A stretch of DNA of 64,000 nt from Erythrobacter sp. (GTDB lineage Bacteria > Pseudomonadota > Alphaproteobacteria > Sphingomonadales > Sphingomonadaceae), in NCBI GenBank assembly GCA_027311945.1, contig DAICXZ010000029.1, positions 1 to 64,000 of the forward strand, in the 5' to 3' direction. The translations under genes and the position numbers were made by a program. Of this stretch, positions 49,306-57,742 are shown in pieces (position 1 is the stretch's first letter; each line of letters opens with the position of its first letter). The notes beneath the pieces are model-generated. The model had not been told where the DNA came from. It saw only the letters and a program-made list of their open reading frames with translations, and made no database searches.

Positions 49306-50472
49306 TCAATCCTGATCGTTCTTCTTCTCCACCCGCTGCGCAATGGCGGCCACCAGCTGCTGAAACTGGGCGTTATCGCGCAGGTTGAGATCGCGCTGGG
49401 GGAAGGGGATTTCGATCTCGTTCTCCTGGAACAGATCCCACAGCCGCTTCAGCACCGCCGAACGGACATTGCCCACGCCCTCTTCAGGATCGACGATCCA
49501 GCAGTGGATCACGAAGTTGACCGAGTTGTCGCCATATTCGCTCATCCACACGGTGGGCGGCGGCACCTTGAGCACGCGCGGACAATCCTTGGCGGCTTCC
49601 AGCATCAGCTTTTCCGCGAGCTTCATGTCCGCGCCGTAAGAGATGCCAACCTGCACCTGCATCCGCACATTTCTGCTCGAATAGGACCAGTTCTCAACCT
49701 GATTGACCATCAGGTTCTCGTTCGGAATCAGGTATTCCTTCTCGTCGCGCGTTACGATCGAGACGGCGCGGATGCCGATCTTGCGGATCTGGCCGAAGCT
49801 CTCGTTGCCAGCCTGATCGGCAATGGCGATCACGTCGCCCGGCTTGATCGACTTGTCGAGCAACAGGATGATCCCGGCGATCAGGTTGCCGAAGGTTTTC
49901 TGCAGGCCGAAACCGATGGCAAGGCCGAAGGCGCCGGAGAACACCGTCAGGGCGGTGAGGTCGATCCCGAGCATGTCGATGCCGATGAGGATTGCCGCCG
50001 ACCAAACCACGATCGTCAGCATCTTTTCGCCGAGCAAGCGCTGCGAGGGATCGAGCTTCGTCGCGCGGTCCAGCATCGAATGGGACATTCGCGAAAACAG
50101 CCGTGCGGCGATGATGACGCCCGCCACCACCATGATCACTACGAGCACGCTCCATACCGAAAAGCGCGTATCGGCGACGGTGAAGCCCCAGCTGTCGAGC
50201 CTCTCGATCAGTCCCGCCACGGTAACGCTCTGCTCGGCCACCGCGTCCCTCAGGGCATCGGCCCCGGCCACCGCATCGTCACCGACCGGCATGCTGGAAG
50301 GCACATTCGCGCCCGACATCTCTATCGCTTGGCGCGCGCGTTCGACTGCCTTTTCCGCCTCCTGCAGCGCGACCGCAGCAGCCGTGGCATCGGGCGTGGG
50401 CGCGGTCGCCGCTGCATTGGCGGCCTCGGTTGGGCCGATCGGAAGCGTGGCAAGCTCGTCGGTGGCGCTCAT
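49306..50472 (-). CDS. MscS family mechanosensitive ion channel
   Basis: A 388-residue channel protein with an Ala-rich cytoplasmic/periplasmic N-terminal ~90 residues, three or four hydrophobic segments, and the MscS pore helix TVFSGAFGLAIGFGLQKTFGNLIAGIILLL. The beta domain follows (KPGDVIAI, RVSIVTRDEKEYLIPNENLM), then the C-terminal MscS domain. Such channels release solutes on osmotic downshock. The ATG overlaps the stop of the lyase gene by four bases, placing it at the end of the sseA-metC operon. Confidence 0.93.
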   Translation of the reverse strand: MSATDELATLPIGPTEAANAAATAPTPDATAAAVALQEAEKAVERARQAIEMSGANVPSSMPVGDDAVAGADALRDAVAEQSVTVAGLIERLDSWGFTVADTRFSVWSVLVVIMVVAGVIIAARLFSRMSHSMLDRATKLDPSQRLLGEKMLTIVVWSAAILIGIDMLGIDLTALTVFSGAFGLAIGFGLQKTFGNLIAGIILLLDKSIKPGDVIAIADQAGNESFGQIRKIGIRAVSIVTRDEKEYLIPNENLMVNQVENWSYSSRNVRMQVQVGISYGADMKLAEKLMLEAAKDCPRVLKVPPPTVWMSEYGDNSVNFVIHCWIVDPEEGVGNVRSAVLKRLWDLFQENEIEIPFPQRDLNLRDNAQFQQLVAAIAQRVEKKNDQD

Positions 50473-51713
50473 GATACCCCCATCGCGACAAGGCCGCGTT
50501 CCAGATCGCGGATCAGGTCGCCGGCATCTTCCAGCCCGATGGCGAGGCGCAGCCCAAGTCCGCTGCCTTCGTCGATGCAGGGCGGCCAGGGGCGCAGTGT
50601 GTGCAGGCTGGCGGGATCGATGGGAAGGGCGAGGCTTTCGTAGCCGCCCCAGCTGAACCCGATGCCGAACAGCTCAAGCGCATCGAGCAGGCGCGCGCGC
50701 GCTTTCTTGTCGGCGCCTTCAGCGAGGATGAAGCTGAACAGGCCGCAGCCGCCGGAGAAATCGCGCTGCCACAGTTCGTGCCCCGGCGCGCTTTCGAGCT
50801 GCGGGCACAGCACCGCGCTGACCTCGGGCCGGGTGGAAAGCCAGCGTGCCACCTCGGTCGCTGCGGCGCTGGTGCGCTCAAGACGCAATTCGAGCGTGCG
50901 CAGACCGCGCAGGGCCAGCGCCGCATCGTCAGGCGAAACCACCTGCCCCAGCATCTGCGCATGGCGGCGGATTTGCGCCAGCTGCGGCGCGCGGGCTGAC
51001 ACCGCGCCCATCATCAGGTCGGAATGGCCGCCGACGTGCTTGGTGAGGCTCATCAGCGTCACATCGCAGCCGTGGGCAAGGGCCGCAAAGCCGAGCGGCC
51101 CGGCCCAGGTGTTGTCGATCACGCTGATCACACCCGCTTCGCGCGCGATGGCGGTGAGCGCGGGAATATCGCTGATTTCCATGGTCAGGCTGCCTGGGCT
51201 TTCGAGCATCACCACCTTGGTGTTCGGCCCGATCATTGCGGCAAAGCCCTCAAGGTCGAGCGGGTCGAAAGCGCGGTGAGTGATGCCATAGCCCGCCAGC
51301 AGCCCGGTGGCGATGCTGCGCGTCGGCTCGTAGGCATTGTCGCAGACGAGCAATTCGTCGCCCGGCTTGAGCAATGCAAGCAGCGTGGCGGCAATGGCGG
51401 CGACACCGCTAGGGAACAGTTCGGTGCCTTCGGCGCCTTGCTCCAGCTCGGTCAGCGCGTCGGCCAGCGCCCACTGGGTCGGCCCCCCGCGTCGGCCATA
51501 GAAGAAGTGGCCGTGTTCGTTGGGGCGGCCCTTGGCGAGGTCTTCGGCGGTTTCGTAAAGGTGGGTGCTGGCGCGCCAGACGGGCGGGTTGACGACGCTG
51601 CCGGGCTGGCCGGGCAGACTGCGCCATTCTTTGCGCCGCCCCGCCTCGACCAGTCGGGTGGCATTGGCGTAGGTTGGGGCGTGGGTTGGCTTATTCGCAC
51701 TCTCGTCGTTCAA
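50469..51713 (-). CDS. metC: Trans-sulfuration PLP enzyme (cystathionine beta-lyase type)
   Basis: A 414-residue Cys/Met metabolism PLP enzyme. SGVAAIAATLLALLKPGDELLV is the cofactor region, VISVIDNTWAGPLGF carries the ring-binding Asp, and the PLP lysine lies in SLTKHVGGHSD. The family makes homocysteine from cystathionine; a gamma-synthase or aminotransferase-like activity cannot be excluded. A TTG start at 51713 overlaps the sseA stop (TTGA); the frame continues upstream to 51758 without a better start. Confidence 0.87.
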   Translation of the reverse strand: MNDESANKPTHAPTYANATRLVEAGRRKEWRSLPGQPGSVVNPPVWRASTHLYETAEDLAKGRPNEHGHFFYGRRGGPTQWALADALTELEQGAEGTELFPSGVAAIAATLLALLKPGDELLVCDNAYEPTRSIATGLLAGYGITHRAFDPLDLEGFAAMIGPNTKVVMLESPGSLTMEISDIPALTAIAREAGVISVIDNTWAGPLGFAALAHGCDVTLMSLTKHVGGHSDLMMGAVSARAPQLAQIRRHAQMLGQVVSPDDAALALRGLRTLELRLERTSAAATEVARWLSTRPEVSAVLCPQLESAPGHELWQRDFSGGCGLFSFILAEGADKKARARLLDALELFGIGFSWGGYESLALPIDPASLHTLRPWPPCIDEGSGLGLRLAIGLEDAGDLIRDLERGLVAMGVS

Positions 51714-52555
51714 GCGGCTGGTCCTGTTTCCTTGGGAGTGGCGGGATCGGTGCCCCATTCGGCCCAGCTGCCATCGTAAAGCGCAACGTCGGTCTTGCCA
51801 GCAAGGGCGAGCGCGAACAGCAACACCGCCGCCGTGACGCCGCCGCCGCAGGTGGTCACCAACGGGCGCTTGAGGTCGACCCCGGCATTGGCGAAGGCGG
51901 CGCGGATTTCGTCGGGCGACTTGTAGGTCTCGTCGGAATTGAACAGCTCGTCGAAGGGCAGGTTGCGCGAGCCGGGGATATGTCCGTCGGCCACTTCGGG
52001 ACGGAAGTCGGACATCTCGCCGGTGAAGCGCTTGGCCCCGCGCGCATCGACCAGCTGTTCCGCCTTGCTGCCGAGGTTGGCGAGCACATCGGCCTTGGTC
52101 CGCACTTCGAGGTTGCCGGGAATGGAGGCGAAGGTGGAGGGCTCTACATCAGGCGTGCCGCTTTCGAGCGCGCGCCCCTCGCTGCGCCACTTGGGGAGGC
52201 CGCCGTCGAGGACCGAGGCACGGGCCATCCCGTGCAGCCGCGCGATGAACCAGGCGCGCGCAGCAGTCTTCACATAACTGTCGTCGTAGAGCACCACATG
52301 GTCGGTCTCGCGCACGCCGAGCGATGCCATCCGCTGGGCGAAGGTCGTCGGGTCGGGCAGGGCGGCGGGCACCGGGCTCGCCGGATCGACCAGCGAGGCA
52401 AGATCGAGGAAGCGCGCGCCGGGGATATGGGCCGCGGCGAACTCGGCCTTGGGGTCGCGCCCGGCATCGGGCAGGTGGGCGCTGGCATCCAGCACAACGA
52501 GTTCGGGAGCGCCGAGATTGTCGGCCAGCCACTGGGTCGAAACGAGCATGGACAT
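51710..52555 (-). CDS. sseA: 3-Mercaptopyruvate sulfurtransferase
   Basis: A 281-residue two-domain rhodanese. The N-terminal inactive domain has LVVLDASAHLPDAGRDPKAEF; the catalytic C-terminal domain ends with Cys236 in the loop TTCGGGVTAAVLL, whose CGGGVT sequence fits mercaptopyruvate rather than thiosulfate specificity. It transfers sulfur from 3-mercaptopyruvate to thiols or cyanide. Starts at 52555 or 52549 are both possible. First gene of the sseA-metC-mscS operon, divergent from queF. Confidence 0.92.
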   Translation of the reverse strand: MSMLVSTQWLADNLGAPELVVLDASAHLPDAGRDPKAEFAAAHIPGARFLDLASLVDPASPVPAALPDPTTFAQRMASLGVRETDHVVLYDDSYVKTAARAWFIARLHGMARASVLDGGLPKWRSEGRALESGTPDVEPSTFASIPGNLEVRTKADVLANLGSKAEQLVDARGAKRFTGEMSDFRPEVADGHIPGSRNLPFDELFNSDETYKSPDEIRAAFANAGVDLKRPLVTTCGGGVTAAVLLFALALAGKTDVALYDGSWAEWGTDPATPKETGPAA

Positions 52556-52635
52556 GCGGGCCAGCCTAGCCCGCCCGCAGCGCCGGGTAAACGCCGCACT
52601 TGCCCGCGCGCGCAAACGGAGGCATCGCATTCTGC

Positions 52636-53094
52636 ATGAGCGACAATGCAACCCCTCTGCACCTTGGCCAAACCAGCAGCCTGCCCGCCTCTCCCGAAGA
52701 GGCTGTGCTCGACTATGTGCCCAATCCGCGCCTGCAGGCGCTCTATATGGTGCGCTTTGCCGCGCCCGAGTTCACCTCGCTGTGCCCGGTGACCGGCCAG
52801 CCTGATTTCGCCCATTTGGTGATCGACTATGCGCCGGGTGAAACCATTGTTGAATCCAAAAGTCTCAAGCTCTTCCTCGGCAGTTTTCGCAACCATTGTG
52901 GCTTTCACGAGGATGTGACCGTGGGCATCGGCGAGCGCCTGTTTGCCGAAATGTCGCCCAAGTGGCTGCGCATCGGCGGATACTGGTATCCGCGCGGCGG
53001 CATTCCGATTGACGTATTCTGGCAAAGCGGAACGCCGCCCGAAGGTCTGTTCCTGCCCGATCAGGGCGTGGCCTCCTATCGCGGGCGGGGGTAA
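52636..53094 (+). CDS. queF: NADPH-dependent 7-cyano-7-deazaguanine reductase
   Basis: A 152-residue unimodular QueF that reduces preQ0 to preQ1 in queuosine tRNA modification. Catalytic Cys50 and Asp57 are in [13 protein letters not shown]; the family signature [20 protein letters not shown] follows. Other queuosine genes are not in the window. The stop abuts that of the convergent tauE-like gene with no gap. Confidence 0.96.
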   Translation: MSDNATPLHLGQTSSLPASPEEAVLDYVPNPRLQALYMVRFAAPEFTSLCPVTGQPDFAHLVIDYAPGETIVESKSLKLFLGSFRNHCGFHEDVTVGIGERLFAEMSPKWLRIGGYWYPRGGIPIDVFWQSGTPPEGLFLPDQGVASYRGRG

Positions 53095-53871
53095 TCACAT
53101 CAGAGGCCAGGCCTTGTAGACGTTGTAGGCGCTGGTCACGATCAGCACGATAGCCACGGCGAGCAGCAGGAACCGCGGCTCGATCCGGCGCGCGAAAGTT
53201 GCCCCGAACGGCGCGGCGACCACCCCGCCGATGATCAGGCCAACCGTTGCCACCGTGAAGGCCTCCAGCCCGATTGTGGCGATGAAGGCAATCGAGATCG
53301 CAGTCGTGATCAGGAACTCGGCCGAATTGACCGTGCCGATGGTCTTGCGCGGATCGCTGCCTTGAATCAGCAGGTTGGAGGTTACGACCGGCCCCCAGCC
53401 ACCCCCACCGGCAGCATCGAGAAACCCGCCGACTGCGGCCAGCGGGGCGGTAAACTGCGGGTCTTTCACCTTCGGCGAGGGCTGACGAATAGCCTTGGCC
53501 AGCAGGTAAAGGCCCACGCCCGCGAGGTAGATCATCACGAAGGGGCGGGCGACGGAGGCGTCGATGCTGGACAGCAGATAGGCCCCGCAGACCCCGCCCA
53601 TGATCCCGAAGGGCACGAGGCGGCGGAACAGCGCCCAATCGATATTGCGATGCCAGATATGGCTCGCGCCCGATGCGCCGGTCGTGAACATTTCAACGAA
53701 GTGGACGCTGGCCGAAGCCGCCGCAGGCGGCACGCCCAAAACGGCGACCAGCAAGGTCTGTGAGATGACGCCGAAGGCCATCCCCAGCGCGCCATCGACC
53801 ATCTGCGCGGCGAAGCCCACCGCGATGAAGGGGAGCAGGTGGTACAAAGTGATATCTGCAAAGTCGAACAT
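53095..53871 (-). CDS. TauE/SafE family sulfite/organosulfonate exporter
   Basis: A 258-residue polytopic membrane protein with about seven or eight hydrophobic segments and the family motifs QMVDGALGMAFGV and HFVEMFTTGASGASHIWHRNIDW. Relatives export sulfite or sulfur-containing acids. Its regulator is probably the adjacent Rrf2-type gene, and an inverted repeat at 53928-53952 sits in its promoter region. ATG at 53871 begins MFDFADITLYHLLPFIAVGFAAQ. Confidence 0.9.
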   Translation of the reverse strand: MFDFADITLYHLLPFIAVGFAAQMVDGALGMAFGVISQTLLVAVLGVPPAAASASVHFVEMFTTGASGASHIWHRNIDWALFRRLVPFGIMGGVCGAYLLSSIDASVARPFVMIYLAGVGLYLLAKAIRQPSPKVKDPQFTAPLAAVGGFLDAAGGGGWGPVVTSNLLIQGSDPRKTIGTVNSAEFLITTAISIAFIATIGLEAFTVATVGLIIGGVVAAPFGATFARRIEPRFLLLAVAIVLIVTSAYNVYKAWPLM

Positions 53872-53927
53872 GGCAATGCTCTCCACTGGGCAGGCTTGCC
53901 CGCGCAGGCCCACGATCACATTACTTT

Positions 53928-53952
53928 ATTCTCTATCAAATAAGTTGAGAAT
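53928..53952. promoter_or_regulatory. Inverted-repeat operator candidate upstream of the tauE-like gene
   Basis: ATTCTC (53928-53933) and GAGAAT (53947-53952) form an inverted repeat with a 13-base AT-rich spacer, about 60 bases upstream of the exporter start codon. Spacing and A/T-rich content fit a dimeric winged-helix Rrf2 site, and the Rrf2 gene is next door. A lone GAGAAT half-site also occurs upstream of cobA at 48218-48223. Confidence 0.5.
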
Positions 53953-54020
53953 ATGGCGAGGTGCAAACATTTTGCTTTACGCTGGAAAGTCGGGGTTTTG
54001 TTGCGGGGGCTCGGCTGAAG

Positions 54021-54470
54021 CTATTCGGTTGTTTCGCCTTCGCCCAGATCGGCGGGCGCCAGCTCGATCGGGTCAGACAGCTTGATCGCGTCGAGCAGTT
54101 CCGCAGTGCGATCGCGCACCTCCAGCATCAGAGCCCGCGTTCGGCAGTCGCTCTCGGCCACACAGTTCTTGCATTTCTCATGGGCAAACCGGCTGGCGCA
54201 GGGCACCAGAGCGAGCGAGCCGCGCATGATGCGGATCAGGTCGCCGTAGCTGATATCGACCGGCGCGATGGCCAGCCAATAGCCGCCGTCGCGTCCGCGC
54301 TGCGAATCGACCAGCCCGAAACGCGTGAGTTCGGAGAGGATTACGGTGAGAAACTTTGGCGGGATGTTCTGCCGCTCGGCAATGTCGGCGAGCTGCGCGG
54401 GGCCCTGACCATAGCGATCGGCCAGATCCTGCATCGCGCGGATGGCATAGCGGGTTTTCTGCGACAGCAT
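54021..54470 (-). CDS. Rrf2 family transcriptional regulator
   Basis: A 149-residue regulator. The winged helix spans about 1-70 (KTRYAIRAMQDLADRYG, IAERQNIPPKFLTVILSELTRFGLVDSQRGRDGGYWLA). The C-terminal half holds Cys91, Cys100, Cys103 and Cys109, suggesting a metal or [Fe-S] cofactor, as in IscR-like and NsrR-like members, or redox/sulfide sensing. Not IscR itself by context: no isc/suf genes are near. It lies next to a TauE-type exporter, so control of sulfur flux is the likely role. Confidence 0.9.
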   Translation of the reverse strand: MLSQKTRYAIRAMQDLADRYGQGPAQLADIAERQNIPPKFLTVILSELTRFGLVDSQRGRDGGYWLAIAPVDISYGDLIRIMRGSLALVPCASRFAHEKCKNCVAESDCRTRALMLEVRDRTAELLDAIKLSDPIELAPADLGEGETTE

Positions 54471-54515
54471 GGGCCATCTATCCCGCCTCGCCGAATCGCA
54501 GTCAAGCGAGGGGTG

Positions 54516-54591
54516 TGGTGCCGGCTGCAGGAGTCGAACCCGCGACCTGGAGATTACAAATCAACTGCTCTACCAACTGAGCTAAGCCGGC
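54516..54591 (-). tRNA. tRNA-Thr (anticodon TGT)
   Basis: A 76-base cloverleaf with CCA encoded. Acceptor GCCGGCT pairs with AGCCGGC, D stem GCTC/GAGC, and T stem GCGGG/CCTGC. The anticodon loop TTTGTAA gives TGT, reading ACA/ACG threonine codons. The anticodon stem, GTTGA against TCTCC, contains two non-pairs (28-42 U-C and 29-41 U-U), which is unusual but the rest is normal. Confidence 0.92.
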
Positions 54592-54688
54592 GGACCCTTT
54601 ATTCGCCCTACCGCTTCGCTGCTTGAGGGCTTTGATTTTCACCCCGGCGCTGCGCTGCATTTGGACAGGTCAGGCGCGGGCCTTTGCC

Positions 54689-55576
54689 CTAGCCGACGCC
54701 AAAGGTCCAGCCCTCGGTTCGCGCAATTTCATCAGTAAGACCCACAGGGTGCCACAAGTGTTGGCGCGAGGCGGCGCGGCGCAGCCATGCGGCGGTGAGC
54801 AAGGCGTCCGAAGCATGGTCGCTGATCGGGCCGCTGCCAGCCACCGTAGCAGAGCCAACCTCAGGGTGAGCCAGCGCCGCGTTCAAGTCCTCATAGCTGC
54901 GAATCTTGGTGGCTGAAGCCTTGCGCCCCACCGCCAGCGCGGGGATCGCCGTGTACATTTCCACCAGCAGCGAGCCTGTGCCGGGGTCGGCGTCGAACGG
55001 CCAGACCGGCAACGCGCCCTCAAGCCCTTGCAATACGCGCATCCCAGTCAGCGAGGCCTTGCCGACCTGTCCGCTGCCGACCAGCTTGAAATTGCTGTGC
55101 GGGCGGCACCCCATCGCGCGCTGGGCATGTTCGGTGACGCGCAGGCGGCCATTGCGGTGCTCGGCGCCGTCGCAGCGGTAGTGCGCGCCCATCTCCTCGC
55201 CGTGGTGGAAATATTCGCGCAGCTGCGGGTGGGCGACGAAGCTGGAGGCGGCGAGGTGGTCGTCTTCGCGGCAATAGTGCTCGACCAGCCGCCACAGCGC
55301 CTTGGCATCGGGCGGGGTCTCGGCCCAGCCGGGAAAGAACGCGCCGCAGTCGGCAAAGGCCAGCGAGGTGCCCAGATCCAGCCCGACCAGCGTGGCATCG
55401 GGCAGGCCATGCTTGAGCAGGTCGAGCACATCCCGGCGCGACCAACCCCCGGCTGGCGGCGCGCTAATTTTCGGCGCATCGTCGCCAAGCCCGCACGACG
55501 CCACCGCAATCGAGCCGTGCCGCTCCCCCTTCGCGCCCGACCAGTCGATAGCAATAAAATGGCGAAACCGGCTCAA
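54689..55576 (-). CDS. RNase-H-like fold protein of unknown function
   Basis: A 295-residue protein. FIAIDWSGAKGERHGSIAV near the N-terminus and LVGLDLGTSLAFADCGAFF have the acidic beta-strand pattern of RNase-H-like/actin-like folds, similar to DUF429-type predicted nucleases. No specific family is certain. The start is TTG at 55576, overlapping the rarA stop (TTGA), so it is likely co-expressed with rarA; a DNA-repair link would be inference only. Confidence 0.75.
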   Translation of the reverse strand: MSRFRHFIAIDWSGAKGERHGSIAVASCGLGDDAPKISAPPAGGWSRRDVLDLLKHGLPDATLVGLDLGTSLAFADCGAFFPGWAETPPDAKALWRLVEHYCREDDHLAASSFVAHPQLREYFHHGEEMGAHYRCDGAEHRNGRLRVTEHAQRAMGCRPHSNFKLVGSGQVGKASLTGMRVLQGLEGALPVWPFDADPGTGSLLVEMYTAIPALAVGRKASATKIRSYEDLNAALAHPEVGSATVAGSGPISDHASDALLTAAWLRRAASRQHLWHPVGLTDEIARTEGWTFGVG

Positions 55577-56889
55577 GCGCGCTCCTCGCGCAGCCGCTGC
55601 CAGTAATCGAGCCGCTTGCGCACCTCGCGCTCGAACCCGCGCTCGACGGGTTCGTAAAACGTCTGGGGGGTCATCTCCTCGGGCCAGTAGTTGTCGCCCG
55701 AGAACCCTTCGTGGGCATCGTGATCGTAAGTGTAGCCCGCGCCATAACCGACCTCTTTCATAAGCTTGGTCGGCGCGTTGACGATGTTCATCGGCGGCAT
55801 CAGGCTGCCCGTCTCGCGTGCAGATCGAGAGGCCGCCTTATAGGCCTTGTAGGCCGCGTTCGACTTGGGCGCGGTGGCGAGATAGATGCAGGCCTGCGCC
55901 AGCGCCAGCTCCCCCTCGGGGCTGCCGAGGAACTGGTAGGTCTCCTTCGCCGCCACGCACTGGGTGAGCGCGGCGGGGTCGGCCATGCCGATGTCCTCCA
56001 CCGCCATGCGCACCAGCCTGCGGGCGAGGAACAGCGGCTCTTCCCCCGCCACCAGCATCCGCGCCAGATAGTAGAGCGCGGCCTGCGGATCGGACCCGCG
56101 CACCGCCTTGTGGAGCGCGGAGATGAGGTTGTAGTGCCCCTCGCGGTCCTTGTCGTAGACCGCCACGCGGCGTTGCAGGAATTGGCCGAGTTCGCTCGGA
56201 CCGAGCGGCTCGGTGATTTTCGCGGCATAAAGCGTTTCGGCCTGATTGAGCAGGAACCGCCCGTCGCCATCGGCGCTGGCGATCAGCGCCTCGCGCGCCT
56301 CGGGAGTGAGGGGGAGGGGGCCTTCCAGTTCCTCCGCCTTTTCGAGCAGTCGGGTAAGCGCCGCCGCATCGAGCCGGTGCAGGATCAGCACCTGCGCGCG
56401 GCTCAAGAGGGCGGCGTTGAGTTCGAAGCTTGGGTTCTCTGTCGTCGCGCCGACGAGCGTCACCACGCCGCTTTCGACGAAGGGCAGGAAGCCATCCTGC
56501 TGCGCGCGGTTGAAGCGGTGGATTTCGTCCACGAACAGCAGCGTGCGCTGCCCGCTCGCCTCCTTCATCTTGCGCGCGGCTTCGAAAGCCTTTTTCAGGT
56601 CCGCCACGCCGGAAAAAACCGCGCTCACCGCTTCGTAACGCATGCTGACACTGGCAGCGAGCAAGCGCGCGATGGAGGTCTTCCCGGTGCCTGGCGGCCC
56701 CCACAGCACCATGCTGGAAAGCTTGCCCGCCGCTACCATGCGCCCGATTGCACCTTCGGGGCCGGTCAGGTGCTCTTGCCCGATTACCTCGCCGAGCGCA
56801 CGCGGGCGCAGGCGTTCGGCCAGCGGGGCCTGATCGTCGGGCGCGGTGGAGGTGGTGGGGGCAGGGTCGTCTTGGAACAGGTCGCTCAT
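55573..56889 (-). CDS. rarA: Replication-associated recombination protein RarA/MgsA
   Basis: A 438-residue AAA+ ATPase acting at stalled replication forks. Walker A is GPPGTGKTSIARLLA, Walker B is LLFVDEIHRFNRAQQD, sensor 1 is VGATTENPSFELNAAL, and the arginine finger region is LLSRAQVLIL. The C-terminal MgsA domain includes LYYLARMLVAGEEPLFLARRLVR and APKSNAAYKAY. ATG at 56889 begins MSDLFQDD. Confidence 0.96.
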   Translation of the reverse strand: MSDLFQDDPAPTTSTAPDDQAPLAERLRPRALGEVIGQEHLTGPEGAIGRMVAAGKLSSMVLWGPPGTGKTSIARLLAASVSMRYEAVSAVFSGVADLKKAFEAARKMKEASGQRTLLFVDEIHRFNRAQQDGFLPFVESGVVTLVGATTENPSFELNAALLSRAQVLILHRLDAAALTRLLEKAEELEGPLPLTPEAREALIASADGDGRFLLNQAETLYAAKITEPLGPSELGQFLQRRVAVYDKDREGHYNLISALHKAVRGSDPQAALYYLARMLVAGEEPLFLARRLVRMAVEDIGMADPAALTQCVAAKETYQFLGSPEGELALAQACIYLATAPKSNAAYKAYKAASRSARETGSLMPPMNIVNAPTKLMKEVGYGAGYTYDHDAHEGFSGDNYWPEEMTPQTFYEPVERGFEREVRKRLDYWQRLREERA

Positions 56890-56948
56890 TGTCTTGCTAT
56901 GTAGCGCGCTGCGCCGCGATTGCATCCCGGCTCTTGAAAGCAATGCTC

Positions 56949-56969
56949 TAAGATATATCTTACTATATC
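56949..56969 (+). promoter_or_regulatory. PadR autoregulatory operator candidate
   Basis: Two overlapping symmetric elements lie about 30-45 bases before the PadR start: a perfect 14-bp palindrome TAAGATATATCTTA (56949-56962), and GATATA-TCTTAC-TATATC (56952-56969). They stand out in a GC-rich genome and resemble the TATATC/GATATA sites I recall for PadR regulators. They could also affect rarA, whose start is 60 bases away on the other strand. Confidence 0.7.
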
Positions 56970-56995
56970 GTGGGACGCTTTTTCAGGATAGACTG

Positions 56996-57739
56996 ATGAC
57001 TAACGACAATCGCAACAGTGACGACTTCCGTGACGACGAATATGGCGAGGGCGACGAGTTCGCCGGGCGCGGCGGCAGGCACCGCAGGCGCGGCCGCGAT
57101 GGTGACGCTTTCGGTATCGAAGGCGTGCTCGGGCTGGACGGCATTTTCGGACCGCAGGGCTTGTTTGGCCCCGGCGGGCTGCTCGGTCAGGCTGGCCGCC
57201 GGAGCGGCATCAACATGAACATGGGTGGCGGCAGGGGCGAGCATCGCGGTCCTCGGCATGGTCATGGCGGCGGCCGCAGGCGCAAGATGTTCGCACCCGG
57301 CGAGTTGCGGCTGGTGCTGCTGGCGCTCATCGCGGAAGAACCGCGCCACGGCTACGACTGCATCCGGGCGATGGATGAGGCGACCGACGGGGCCTATACG
57401 CCGAGCCCCGGCGTGATCTACCCGACGCTGGCAATGCTCGCCGACGAGGGCCTGATCGCTGCGCAACCAAGCGAGGACGCGCGCAAGGTGTTCGAGGCCA
57501 CCGAAGCGGGCCACGCAGAACTCGCCGAGAACGCCGAGGAGATCGAGGCGCTGCTCGAACGGCTCGGCAAGCGCGGCGAGCGGGCGCGGGCGGCCAAGTC
57601 GTCCGACATGATGCGCGCGCTCGGCAACCTTGCCAGTGTGCTCACCAACCGTGCGGCGGCGGGCCGGTTCAATTCCGAGAATAAGGAGCAGATCGTCGAC
57701 CTGATCGACGAACTCGCGCGCAAGATAGAGATGCTCTGA
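56996..57739 (+). CDS. PadR family regulator with Gly/His/Arg-rich extension
   Basis: A 247-residue protein. The PadR winged helix (about 100-180) is seen as LRLVLLALIAEEPRHGYDCIRAMDEA and SPGVIYPTLAMLADEGLI. Before it are about 95 unusual residues: an acidic/Arg stretch, a repeat-like GIEGVLGLDGIFGPQGLFGP region, and a Gly/His/Arg run including RGEHRGPRHGHGGGRRR. This resembles the nickel-binding N-terminal extension of E. coli YqjI, but has no cysteines. ATG at 56996 follows the operator palindromes; a C-terminal helical bundle ends the protein. Confidence 0.88.
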   Translation: MTNDNRNSDDFRDDEYGEGDEFAGRGGRHRRRGRDGDAFGIEGVLGLDGIFGPQGLFGPGGLLGQAGRRSGINMNMGGGRGEHRGPRHGHGGGRRRKMFAPGELRLVLLALIAEEPRHGYDCIRAMDEATDGAYTPSPGVIYPTLAMLADEGLIAAQPSEDARKVFEATEAGHAELAENAEEIEALLERLGKRGERARAAKSSDMMRALGNLASVLTNRAAAGRFNSENKEQIVDLIDELARKIEML

Positions 57740-57742
57740 GCC

